Of a stretch of 64,000 nucleotides of DNA, positions 47,244-55,814 are shown one piece after another. The notes below the pieces were generated by a model. That model worked only from the letters and a program-made list of their open reading frames with translations. It was not told the origin of the DNA and ran no database searches. The stretch's first letter is position 1, and every line of letters begins with the position of its first letter. Source of the DNA: Rummeliibacillus pycnus_A (lineage in GTDB: Bacteria; Bacillota; Bacilli; Bacillales_A; Planococcaceae). The position numbers were made by a program, and so were the translations under genes. The DNA lies in assembly GCF_044359855.1 (NCBI RefSeq), contig NZ_CP132291.1, positions 1,612,001 through 1,676,000 of the forward strand. The letters run 5' to 3'.

Positions 47244-48488
47244 CTATACCCAACCTCTGAAACGAGATGCTTCAGCAGTTTTACGAACCCCAACCATATA
47301 TGCAGCTAAACGCATATCAATATTGCGAGTTGTTGCTACATTGTAGACATTGTCGAAGGCTTCTACCATTTTCTTCAACAATTTTTCATTTACTTCATCT
47401 TCTGACCAATAGTAACCTTGGTTATTTTGAACCCACTCGAAGTAAGAAACTGTAACGCCACCAGCACTCGCTAGTACGTCTGGTACCAATAAGATACCGC
47501 GGTCATAAAGGATCTTAGTAGCTTCTGATGTAGTTGGACCATTAGCTGCTTCTACTACAATTTTCGCACGAATATTATGTGCGTTTTCTGCAGTGATTTG
47601 ATTTTCAATCGCAGCTGGAACAAGAATATCGCAATCTAGCTCAAGTAACTCTTGGTTTGAAATCGTATTTTCAAACAATGTTGTCACTGTGCCGAAGCTA
47701 TCACGGCGATCTAGTAGATAATCGATATCCAACCCATCTGGATCATGTAATGCGCCATAAGCGTCCGAAATACCGATTACTTTTGCACCTAAATCATTCA
47801 TAAATTTAGCTAAGAAGCTTCCTGCATTACCGAAACCTTGGATAACAACACGTGCACCTTTAATATCAATATTGCGACGTTTAGCAGCTTCTTCAATAAT
47901 AATTGTTACACCTTGAGCAGTTGCACGGTCACGACCTTGCGAACCACCAAGAACGATTGGTTTTCCTGTGATGAAACCTGGTGAGTTGAATTCGTCAATA
48001 CGACTGTATTCATCCATCATCCAAGCCATAATTTGAGAGTTTGTGAAAACATCAGGGGCTGGAATATCTTTTGTTGGTCCAACAATTTGACTAGTTGCAC
48101 GAACATATCCACGACTTAAACGTTCAACTTCCCCCATTGACATTTGACGTGGGTCACAAATGACACCGCCTTTACCGCCACCATACGGTAGATCAACGAT
48201 ACCTGCTTTTAAAGTCATCCACATAGATAAAGCTTTTACTTCTTCCTCTGAAACTTGAGGGTGGAAGCGAACGCCACCTTTAGTAGGACCTACAGCATCA
48301 TTATGTTGCGCACGGTAACCTGTAAATACTTTTACAGAACCATCATCCATTTTCACCGGAATACGTACTTCCAACATACGAAGCGGCTCTTTTAAAAGTT
48401 CATACATTGCTTCGTCATAGCCAAGTTTTTGAAGAGCTACCTTAATAACAGCTTGAGTAGATGTAAACAGGTTTAGATTTTCTGCCAT
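47244..48488 (-). CDS. NAD-dependent glutamate dehydrogenase (GudB/RocG type)
   Basis: A 414-aa hexameric enzyme that deaminates glutamate to 2-oxoglutarate, the exit of arginine/ornithine catabolism into the TCA cycle. GPTKGGVRFHPQVSEEEVKALSMWMTLKAG includes the catalytic region, and GKGGVICDPR and GFGNAGSFLAK (nucleotide binding) follow. The distinction between RocG and GudB cannot be made by eye. It lies downstream of rocD in the same direction with a 97-bp gap. Confidence 0.93.
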   Translation of the reverse strand: MAENLNLFTSTQAVIKVALQKLGYDEAMYELLKEPLRMLEVRIPVKMDDGSVKVFTGYRAQHNDAVGPTKGGVRFHPQVSEEEVKALSMWMTLKAGIVDLPYGGGKGGVICDPRQMSMGEVERLSRGYVRATSQIVGPTKDIPAPDVFTNSQIMAWMMDEYSRIDEFNSPGFITGKPIVLGGSQGRDRATAQGVTIIIEEAAKRRNIDIKGARVVIQGFGNAGSFLAKFMNDLGAKVIGISDAYGALHDPDGLDIDYLLDRRDSFGTVTTLFENTISNQELLELDCDILVPAAIENQITAENAHNIRAKIVVEAANGPTTSEATKILYDRGILLVPDVLASAGGVTVSYFEWVQNNQGYYWSEDEVNEKLLKKMVEAFDNVYNVATTRNIDMRLAAYMVGVRKTAEASRFRGWV

Positions 48489-48585
48489 TTGATTTTTTCG
48501 CCTCTTTTATTCTTAATAGTGGTTAAAAATAGTACTAAGTGCAAACATTGTAACATAGTTCAACGACTATGTTGACTATTTATAT

Positions 48586-49785
48586 TTATTTTTTAAAGAC
48601 TTCACGAATTTTATCCAATGCCCAGTCCAATTCTTCTTTTGAAATAACTAATGGAGGAGCAAATCGGATAACTGTATCATGTGTTTCTTTGCATAACAAA
48701 CCATATTCCATTAACTTTTCACAGAATGGACGAGCTTCTGTATTTAGCTCCATTCCGATAAACAATCCACGACCTCGTACTTCTTTAATCGCTTCGTTCT
48801 CAATTTTATTTAATTCATCTACGAAATATTGACCTAGTTCCAATGAACGTTCTGCAAGTTTTTCATCGCGTAATACATTTAATGATGCAATCGATACTGC
48901 ACAAGCCATCGGATTACCACCAAATGTTGAACCATGAGAACCAGGGTTGAAAACGCCAAGAATATCTCTACTCGATACAACACATGAAATTGGGAATACT
49001 CCACCACCTAGAGCTTTTCCTAAGATATACATATCAGGATTTACATCTTCCCATTCACAAGCAAACATTTTCCCAGTACGAGCAAGACCTGCTTGAATTT
49101 CATCAGCTATGAATAAGACATTGTTTTCGCGACAAAGCTCACGAGCTGCTTTTAAGTATCCAGCTGGTGGAATAACGATTCCAGCTTCGCCTTGAATTGG
49201 TTCAACGATGAATGCCGCTGTATTTGGTGTTATAGCAGCTTTTAATGCTTCTAAATCACCATAATCTACAAGTTTGATACCTGGCAGTAATGGTCCGAAT
49301 CCACGACGGTATTCAGGGTCGGAAGTCAATGAAACCGCTAACATTGTACGGCCATGGAAGTTTCCGTTACAAGCAATTACTTCAGCTTTACCATCTTCTA
49401 CACCTTTAATATCATATGCCCAACGACGAGCTGCTTTAAAGGCTGTTTCAACAGCTTCAGCACCTGTATTCATAGGTAGAACCATTTCTTTTCCTGTAAT
49501 TTCACTTACTAATTCATACCATGGCCCAAGTTGATCACTATGGAATGCACGCGAAGTCAACGTTACACGATCCGCTTGATCTTTTAATGCTTGAATAATT
49601 TTAGGATGACGGTGACCTTGGTTTACAGCAGAATAGGCAGATAGCATATCCATATATTTATTTCCTTCTGGGTCTTTCACCCAAACGCCTTCAGCTTCAG
49701 AAATAACGATTGGAAGTGGCAAATAGTTTTTTGCACCATATTCATTTGTTTGAGCGATAATTTTTTCAGAACCTGTTAATACCAT
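48586..49785 (-). CDS. rocD: ornithine-oxo-acid transaminase
   Basis: A 399-aa PLP enzyme turning ornithine and 2-oxoglutarate into glutamate semialdehyde and glutamate. The PLP lysine is in LGKALGGGVFPIS, and the segment MNTGAEAVETAFKAARRW and FIADEIQAGLARTG are class III aminotransferase motifs of RocD. GGGGG lies before ATG 49785. It is followed by glutamate dehydrogenase and preceded by rocA, giving the pathway order. Confidence 0.95.
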   Translation of the reverse strand: MVLTGSEKIIAQTNEYGAKNYLPLPIVISEAEGVWVKDPEGNKYMDMLSAYSAVNQGHRHPKIIQALKDQADRVTLTSRAFHSDQLGPWYELVSEITGKEMVLPMNTGAEAVETAFKAARRWAYDIKGVEDGKAEVIACNGNFHGRTMLAVSLTSDPEYRRGFGPLLPGIKLVDYGDLEALKAAITPNTAAFIVEPIQGEAGIVIPPAGYLKAARELCRENNVLFIADEIQAGLARTGKMFACEWEDVNPDMYILGKALGGGVFPISCVVSSRDILGVFNPGSHGSTFGGNPMACAVSIASLNVLRDEKLAERSLELGQYFVDELNKIENEAIKEVRGRGLFIGMELNTEARPFCEKLMEYGLLCKETHDTVIRFAPPLVISKEELDWALDKIREVFKK

Positions 49786-49844
49786 TTAAATTTCCCCCTT
49801 AAAATACCCTTCATTTATACAACTCTTCTATTCTTCTCAATTAA

Positions 49845-49897
49845 TTTTCAATAGTAAGCAGACAAAAACATTCCCCTCTTTGCCTGCTTATTGAAAT
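49845..49897. repeat. long intercistronic hairpin between rocA and rocD
   Basis: TTTCAATA-AGCAG-CAAA on the minus strand pairs over about 18 bp with TTTG-CTGCTT-TATTGAAA. There is no T-run. It may allow partial termination or mRNA processing between rocA and rocD. Confidence 0.55.
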
Positions 49898-49906
49898 AGT
49901 AATCTA

Positions 49907-51451
49907 TTAAAGCGTTTCTGAAACTGATTTAGATTGCATGTGTAATGTTAAGAAGTCTGGACCGCCTGCTTTAGAACAAGTACCTGACATATTATATCCA
50001 CCGAATGGTTGGTAGCCTACAATTGCACCTGTACAGCCACGGTTAATATAAAGATTTCCAACGAAGAATTCTTCACGAGCTTTTTCAATATGGTCACGGT
50101 TTGTTGAGATAACTGCACCTGTTAAACCGTATTCTGTATTATTTGCTACCTCGATTGCTTCATCGAAATCTTTTGCTTTTGAAATCGCAACGATTGGGCC
50201 GAAGATTTCTTCTTGCATTAAACGAGCATCATGAGCAACGTCCGCAACTACTGTTGGTTTTACAAAGTAACCTACTGAATCGTCAGCAGTTCCACCAGCT
50301 ACGATACGACCTTCCTCATTTGCCACTTCAAAATAGCTTGTTACTTTTTTGAATGCAGCTTCATCGATTACTGTTGCCATGAAGTTATTGAAATCGGCAG
50401 GATCTCCGACTGTTAATTCATTTGTTAGCTCAACCACACGATTCACTACTGTGTCGTAAACATCTTCCACGATTACTGCACGTGAACATGCTGAACATTT
50501 TTGACCACTGAAACCAAATGCTGATTTAACAATAGATTGAGCTGCTAATTCAAGATCTGCTTCCTTATCTACAACAATTGTGTCTTTACCGCCCATTTCA
50601 GCGATAACACGTTTAATCCAAATTTGTCCTTCGTTTTGAACAGATGCACGTTGATTGATACGAAGACCTACATCACGTGAACCCGTGAAACTTACAAAGC
50701 GAGTACGAGGATGATCGACTAAGTAATCACCAACTTCTGAACCTGAACCTGGTATGTAGTTCACAACACCAGCTGGAAGACCTGCTTCTTCAAGAATCTC
50801 CATAAATTTATAAGCAATAATAGGAGTTGTTGAAGCTGGTTTTAATAATACTGTGTTCCCTGTTACCACAGCAGCAACTGCAGTACCTGCCATGATGGCA
50901 AATGGGAAGTTCCATGGAGAGATGACAACACCTACACCTAATGGAATGTATCCAAATTTATTATATTCACCTGGACGACTTTGAACTGGTTTACCGTCTT
51001 TAAGTTCAAGCATTTGACGCGCATAATATTCCAAGAAATCAATAGCTTCTGCTGTATCTGCATCTGCCTCAATCCATGGTTTCCCCGCTTCCAAAGTCAT
51101 AAGAGCTGACATTTCATGACGACGACGTTTTGTAATAGCTGCCGCCTTGAATAGAATATCAGCACGCACTTCAGGTTTCACTTTACTCCAAGTTTTAAAT
51201 GTTTCATCAGCGATTTTCATTGCTTTTTCTGCAAGCTCCTGGTTCGCTTTTGAAACAGTACCTACTACCTCTGTTTTTTTTGCAGGATTGTAAGATACAA
51301 TTTTGTCTTCAGTTGTAATTTTTTCCCCACCAATAATCAATGGATAATCTTGACCAAGCTCACTTTGTACTTTTTTCAAAGCCTCTTGATATGCTTGACG
51401 ATTTTCCTCTTTCGAAAAATCTGTTAATGGTTCTGTTGTGTACGGAATCAT
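49907..51451 (-). CDS. rocA: L-glutamate gamma-semialdehyde dehydrogenase
   Basis: This 514-aa aldehyde dehydrogenase oxidises glutamate semialdehyde (P5C) to glutamate. Conserved are SPWNFPFAIMAGTAVAAVVTG, the catalytic GFSGQKCSACSR (Cys about 318) and the EMGGKD glutamate. The length fits RocA/PruA-type enzymes. GGGAGG precedes ATG 51451. It is divergent from the RocR-like regulator; two 17-bp palindromes and two facing promoters lie in between. Confidence 0.95.
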   Translation of the reverse strand: MIPYTTEPLTDFSKEENRQAYQEALKKVQSELGQDYPLIIGGEKITTEDKIVSYNPAKKTEVVGTVSKANQELAEKAMKIADETFKTWSKVKPEVRADILFKAAAITKRRRHEMSALMTLEAGKPWIEADADTAEAIDFLEYYARQMLELKDGKPVQSRPGEYNKFGYIPLGVGVVISPWNFPFAIMAGTAVAAVVTGNTVLLKPASTTPIIAYKFMEILEEAGLPAGVVNYIPGSGSEVGDYLVDHPRTRFVSFTGSRDVGLRINQRASVQNEGQIWIKRVIAEMGGKDTIVVDKEADLELAAQSIVKSAFGFSGQKCSACSRAVIVEDVYDTVVNRVVELTNELTVGDPADFNNFMATVIDEAAFKKVTSYFEVANEEGRIVAGGTADDSVGYFVKPTVVADVAHDARLMQEEIFGPIVAISKAKDFDEAIEVANNTEYGLTGAVISTNRDHIEKAREEFFVGNLYINRGCTGAIVGYQPFGGYNMSGTCSKAGGPDFLTLHMQSKSVSETL

Positions 51452-51476
51452 TTCTTATCCTCCCTTGTGATCGAAG

Positions 51477-51493
51477 TGCAAAAAATATTTGCA
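51477..51493. promoter_or_regulatory. RocR-type palindrome, site 1
   Basis: TGCAAAAAATATTTGCA, a 17-bp palindrome with 6-bp arms. The B. subtilis RocR sites, as I recall them, have the same TGCAA-N7-TTGCA form. It lies in the rocA 5' leader. Confidence 0.7.
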
Positions 51494-51504
51494 TTCATTT
51501 GTTG

Positions 51505-51533
51505 TTTACACTTATAATAATGCAAAATATAAT
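51505..51533 (+). promoter_or_regulatory. promoter of the RocR-like regulator gene
   Basis: TTTACA (51505-51510), a 17-bp spacer, and TATAAT (51528-51533): a strong sigma-A promoter. The -10 is inside palindrome site 2. Confidence 0.75.
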
Positions 51534-51545
51534 TGCATTTTTCAA
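51517..51545 (-). promoter_or_regulatory. putative sigma-A promoter of rocA
   Basis: Minus strand TTGAAA (51540-51545), a 17-bp spacer, and CATTAT (51517-51522). No sigma-54 -24/-12 (TGGCAC-N5-TTGC) is visible in the gap. Confidence 0.55.
51521..51537. promoter_or_regulatory. RocR-type palindrome, site 2
   Basis: TGCAAAATATAATTGCA, with the same TGCAA-N7-TTGCA form, 44 bp from site 1. It overlaps the -10 of the regulator promoter and the spacer and -10 of the rocA promoter. Confidence 0.7.
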
Positions 51546-51589
51546 GTAAAAGTTTTAAAAAAAATCTAAAAATTTTTCAGGTGATAAAA

Positions 51590-52897
51590 ATGGATATGCA
51601 TAAAGAGGAATTATTGCCGTTTTATGAATTTGCGACAAAACATGTTTCAGTAGGCATACATGCAGTTGATACAAACGGTAAAACAGTTATTTATAATGAG
51701 AAAATGAGAGAAATTGAGGGGCTTCATTTAGCGGATATTCGTGATCGCTCGATATTGGAACTTTTCCAATTCGAAAAAGAAGATAGTACATTGCTGAAAG
51801 TATTACAAACAGCAGAACCTGTCCATAATGTTAAACAAACATATTGGAATCAGAATGGGCAAGAGATTACTACGATTAACGATACCTATCCAATAATAGA
51901 AAATAATAAGCTTCTAGGTGCTATTGAAATCGCTAGAGATATTACTACGTTAGAAAAGCTTGTCTACCAACCGCTACGTCGTTATGGTGAGCAGATTACA
52001 TTTAATACCATTACAGCAGTATCTGAACCAATGCGTGAAGTGATTGAAACTGCCAAAAAGGCTGCAGCTGCAAGACTCCCTGTCTTACTTATTGGGGAAT
52101 CCGGTACAGGGAAGGATTTAATAGCAGAAGCCATTCATAACGCATCAACACCAGCAAATGAAAATTTCATCACCTATTTCTGTAACCGTTCAGATACTTC
52201 AATGATTGAACGTTTAAAAAAACAATTACAAATTAGTGATAGTAGCACTATTTTCTGTGAACGCATTGAATATTTATCACTTGAGTTACAACAAGATTGT
52301 CTTACATTGCTAGAAGAACATAGACAAGATTCGCATTTATTTATCGCAAGTATAGGGGGAGATCCAATTGATTTGATCAGCTCAGGTGAATTATTGAAGG
52401 AGCTATACTATTTCTTTGCATCAGTTTCGATAATCGTACCTCCCCTTCGTAATCGGAGGGAAGATATTAAACCATTTATAAATGATTATTTAAAACGTTA
52501 TGATAAGTTGTTCGGTAAAAGACTGAAAGGTATGTCTAAGGAAGTTGAACAATTATTTATGCACTATGATTGGCCAGGGAACTTAAAAGAATTAGAAATA
52601 TTGCTTGATGATATGATGTCTATGGTGACTAACGAAGATTTGATTAACTATGATTTGTTACCACTTCACTTTAAATGGAAAGCGCAAGAGATTAATTCTT
52701 CAGAAAAAAGCCCAGATTATTTTGTCGTTCAAAATGATAAAGAGCTTTTACCACTCGATGATTATTTGCGTGAGGCAGAAGAATATTATTTAAATAAAGT
52801 ACTTGATATGTATGACCATAATATTACCAAGGCATCAGAAGCACTTGGAATGAGTCGTCAAAATTTACAGTATCGTATTCGTAAAATGAAAAAGTAA
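51590..52897 (+). CDS. RocR-like regulator with degenerate AAA+ domain
   Basis: A 435-aa protein with a PAS domain (about 15-115), an AAA+ domain (about 140-360) and a C-terminal Fis-type HTH (ITKASEALGMSRQNLQYRIR). Walker A GESGTGKD is intact (about 169), and VPPLRNRREDI and WPGNLKELE remain. The GAFTGA loop that contacts sigma-54 is absent, and the Walker B segment is replaced by STIFCERIEYL, so it probably cannot drive sigma-54 transcription. The start ATG 51590 follows CAGGTGA. It is divergent from rocA and likely controls the roc genes and itself, perhaps as a sigma-A-type activator or repressor (inference). Confidence 0.8.
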   Translation: MDMHKEELLPFYEFATKHVSVGIHAVDTNGKTVIYNEKMREIEGLHLADIRDRSILELFQFEKEDSTLLKVLQTAEPVHNVKQTYWNQNGQEITTINDTYPIIENNKLLGAIEIARDITTLEKLVYQPLRRYGEQITFNTITAVSEPMREVIETAKKAAAARLPVLLIGESGTGKDLIAEAIHNASTPANENFITYFCNRSDTSMIERLKKQLQISDSSTIFCERIEYLSLELQQDCLTLLEEHRQDSHLFIASIGGDPIDLISSGELLKELYYFFASVSIIVPPLRNRREDIKPFINDYLKRYDKLFGKRLKGMSKEVEQLFMHYDWPGNLKELEILLDDMMSMVTNEDLINYDLLPLHFKWKAQEINSSEKSPDYFVVQNDKELLPLDDYLREAEEYYLNKVLDMYDHNITKASEALGMSRQNLQYRIRKMKK

Positions 52898-53000
52898 AGT
52901 GAAACTTCACTCATTGGTTTTTCTTCATTCTCTACTTTATCCCCCTTTTCTTCACTTGAGACTTGAAGTGGGATCTTACTGACCGTTATTGGTGGTAAAA

Positions 53001-53042
53001 CAAAAAGCTATTTCGCTTAATATTATGCGAAATAGCTTTTTG
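53001..53042. terminator. bidirectional terminator
   Basis: CAAAAAGCTATTTCGC / GCGAAATAGCTTTTTG between convergent genes. Confidence 0.9.
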
Positions 53043-53046
53043 TTTA

Positions 53047-53424
53047 TTACTTAATACCCGATTCTTCAATCCAATCACGTAATTTCACTTTTAGTGAGTT
53101 GAAGCCGACCGAATCACTTTCATCAACACGATCTTGAAGCGATTTGCGAGGTGTTAAGTCTTTTCGTTTCATTGGCGGACGTTCTTGCAGTGCACGGATT
53201 GATAAACTTATTTTTTTTGCATCTGCGTCAACTTCAAGTACCTTCACTTGAACTTCTTGACCAATGTTAATGAAATCAGTGATGCTTTTTACAAACCCGT
53301 ACGTAATTTCCGAAATATGCACTAGACCTTGAGTTGTTTCATCCAATGCAACAAATGCGCCATATGGCTGGATACCAGTTACATTCCCTGTAAGCACATC
53401 TCCTACTTCATATTTTTTTGCCAT
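53047..53424 (-). CDS. yugI: S1 RNA-binding protein, general stress protein 13 type
   Basis: A 125-aa protein with one S1 domain (residues 6-76: GDVLTGNVTGIQPYGAFVAL ... GLVHISEI) and a basic C-terminal tail. In Bacilli this protein (YugI/CvfD/GSP13) associates with ribosomes or acts post-transcriptionally. A hairpin terminator lies directly downstream. It is a single gene. Confidence 0.9.
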   Translation of the reverse strand: MAKKYEVGDVLTGNVTGIQPYGAFVALDETTQGLVHISEITYGFVKSITDFINIGQEVQVKVLEVDADAKKISLSIRALQERPPMKRKDLTPRKSLQDRVDESDSVGFNSLKVKLRDWIEESGIK

Positions 53425-53710
53425 TTGTCCTTCCTACTTTCCGTGACTTCTATATACATTTTTTCACGTAAATTATAGCATAGTCCTTTGAACTCGAGCA
53501 AAAAATCCTTATATTAAATGCGAATGGCGTGATTGATCAACATCAAAAACTGATATACAGCTTGGAAAATTAAATATTAAATATTGCGATAAGTACTTGG
53601 TAAATTGTGAATAAGAGTGATTTTTCATATTTGTTACACAATTCCTATACAACCAAGTCGAAGATTGTTGTAAAATAGAACAATCCTTATATAAAAGGAG
53701 GACATAAATA

Positions 53711-55051
53711 GTGTCAAACAGGGATCAATTTGCGTCAAAAATAGGCTTTATATTAGCCGCGGCAGGTAGCGCTATTGGATTAGGTGCTATCTGGAAGTTC
53801 CCATATATGGCAGGTACTAACGGCGGTAGTGTATTTATATTACTTTTTATTCTATGTACGTTAATCATAGGTCTGCCTATACTGGTAGCTGAATTTATGA
53901 TTGGACGACGTGGACAAACAGATGCCGTAAACTCATTTAAAAAACAAGCACCTGGTACTGCGTGGTTCTTAACAGGATGGGCAGGCTTCATCTTTTCATC
54001 AATTATTTTATCTTTTTACAGTGTTGTTGGTGGTTGGATTTTAAGCTATATTGTGCGAGCAATCACATTTAATCTAACAAGTAATAGTCAAGATTATTAT
54101 GGTGAGCTTTTCACTTCACTTACAAAAAGTCCTTGGGAAGTAGTTATTGCACAAGGAGCATTTATGTTTCTTACTGTGTGGATTGTCCAAGGCGGTGTAA
54201 AGAATGGTATTGAAAAAGCAAGTAAATGGATGATGCCTATACTTTTCATCTTCTTTATCGTACTTGCTATTCGTTCTCTAACCTTAGATGGGGCGATGGA
54301 AGGTATTAAATTCATGTTCGTACCAGATTGGTCTTATTTGAATGGTAAAACATTCTTATTAGCAATGGGACAAGCATTCTTCTCATTAAGTATTGGTGTT
54401 GCTGCTATGATGACATATGCATCTTATTTATCAAAAGAAGAAAAAATTGTCGGTTCTGCATTTAATGTTGCTTGGTTGAATATCGGGATTTCACTTCTTG
54501 CAGGTCTTGTTATCTTCCCTGCCGTCTTTGCATTAGGTTTTACACCCGATCAAGGTCCCGGTCTTGTATTCATTGTTTTACCAGCAGTTTTTCAACATAT
54601 TCCATTTGGTTCATTCTTTATGATCATTTTCTTTATCTTATTGTTATTTGCAACTGTAACATCTGCAATTGCAATGTTAGAAATTGTTGTTGCTACAGCT
54701 ATGGGTAACAAATACAACGAACGCAAGAAATACTCTTGGTTATGCGGTTTAGGTATTTTCATCATCGGGATCCCAAGTGCTTTATCCTTTGGTGTACTCT
54801 CCAAAGTACAAATTCTAGGGAAATCCATTTTTGATTTTGCTGATTTTATCACAAGTAATGTAGGTATGTTACTTGGCGCAATTCTAGTTTCTATTTTTGC
54901 TAGCTACAAAATTTCAAAGGTTGATGCTTCAAATGAATTAGCAACAAAACCTTGGCTATTCACCACTTGGCGAATTCTCGTACGTTATATCGCGCCAATT
55001 GCTATCATTATTGTATTTATCCAAGGTATGTACGCAAACTTTTTCAAATAA
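53711..55051 (+). CDS. sodium-dependent transporter (NSS/SNF family)
   Basis: A 446-aa, eleven- or twelve-helix protein of the LeuT fold. The N-terminal IGFILAAAGSAIGLGAIWKFPYMAG with the unwound TM1 sodium/substrate site, and GRRGQTDAVNSF are diagnostic. It takes up amino acids or similar solutes with sodium. The start is GTG 53711, 8 nt after AAAGGAGG. The substrate is unknown. Confidence 0.92.
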   Translation: MSNRDQFASKIGFILAAAGSAIGLGAIWKFPYMAGTNGGSVFILLFILCTLIIGLPILVAEFMIGRRGQTDAVNSFKKQAPGTAWFLTGWAGFIFSSIILSFYSVVGGWILSYIVRAITFNLTSNSQDYYGELFTSLTKSPWEVVIAQGAFMFLTVWIVQGGVKNGIEKASKWMMPILFIFFIVLAIRSLTLDGAMEGIKFMFVPDWSYLNGKTFLLAMGQAFFSLSIGVAAMMTYASYLSKEEKIVGSAFNVAWLNIGISLLAGLVIFPAVFALGFTPDQGPGLVFIVLPAVFQHIPFGSFFMIIFFILLLFATVTSAIAMLEIVVATAMGNKYNERKKYSWLCGLGIFIIGIPSALSFGVLSKVQILGKSIFDFADFITSNVGMLLGAILVSIFASYKISKVDASNELATKPWLFTTWRILVRYIAPIAIIIVFIQGMYANFFK

Positions 55052-55153
55052 TAAAATTTTCTAACTTTTATCACTGATACTTAATTTTTCTGCTTTAAAA
55101 CGTGTTATAATAGATTTCACATTAATACGAAAATTAAGAGGGGTGCTTTATTT

Positions 55154-55369
55154 ATGATGAAACAGAATCTTCATACACAATTAGGCTTGTTACGTAAAGA
55201 ACGTAATCTTACATTAGATGAGTTATCATTAAAAACTCGAGTAGGCGTTGAAAAACTAGCACACTACGAATCTGGTGAAGAAATACCTTCTGAACAAACA
55301 TTATTAAAGCTATCGAATGCCCTTGAAGTACCAGTCTCCAACTTATTGGATGGTTTAGAAAAGAAATAA
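55154..55369 (+). CDS. small XRE-family HTH protein
   Basis: A 71-aa protein that is essentially one Cro/CI helix-turn-helix (RNLTLDELSLKTRVGVEKLAHYESG), with no effector domain. AAGAGGGG lies upstream of two tandem ATGs (55154). The target is unknown. It is followed by a bidirectional terminator. Confidence 0.85.
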   Translation: MMKQNLHTQLGLLRKERNLTLDELSLKTRVGVEKLAHYESGEEIPSEQTLLKLSNALEVPVSNLLDGLEKK

Positions 55370-55383
55370 CAAATTACTTAATA

Positions 55384-55432
55384 GAAAAGCCTATCCTTAA
55401 AACTAGTAAAATGTTTTAAAGATAGGCTTTTC
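55384..55432. terminator. bidirectional terminator
   Basis: AAAAGCCTATC / GATAGGCTTTT between convergent genes, with A/T tails on both sides. Confidence 0.75.
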
Positions 55433-55477
55433 ACTTCTATTCAATAATAATGGCAAGATCTAATTTAATATAAATTT

Positions 55478-55738
55478 TTATAAAATGCATTTGGCTTCGA
55501 ATTTTATCGCTAAAAGTTTATACGATATATTAATACATTCTTCAATTGGGATCCATTGTTCAAAGGATTGTTCATACACCCCTTGAATTACTTTTCCTAA
55601 TTCTGAAGGATCATCAATATTTTGCAGTGCCGCAACTACATCTGCAGCCTCTGTATCATAAGTAAAATCATCCATTCCAAATGGATTCCAATCTTCTAAA
55701 GTGTGTATGGCTTTTCTATTCATTTCAATATTTTCCAT
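55478..55738 (-). CDS. yugE: DUF1871 protein (YugE-like)
   Basis: An 86-aa cytoplasmic protein resembling YugE: WNPFGMDDFTYDTEAADVV and YEQSFEQWIPIEECI are the family features. The function is unknown. The neighbouring PatB-like and YugI genes lie in the same general neighbourhood as in B. subtilis. The gene is divergent from patB with about 75 bp between. Confidence 0.75.
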   Translation of the reverse strand: MENIEMNRKAIHTLEDWNPFGMDDFTYDTEAADVVAALQNIDDPSELGKVIQGVYEQSFEQWIPIEECINISYKLLAIKFEAKCIL

Positions 55739-55814
55739 CGAATTTCACCTAATTTACTTTTCTATGATACTGGTTATGATAACATAATTGTAAAAAAAGA
55801 AAAGAGGGATATGC

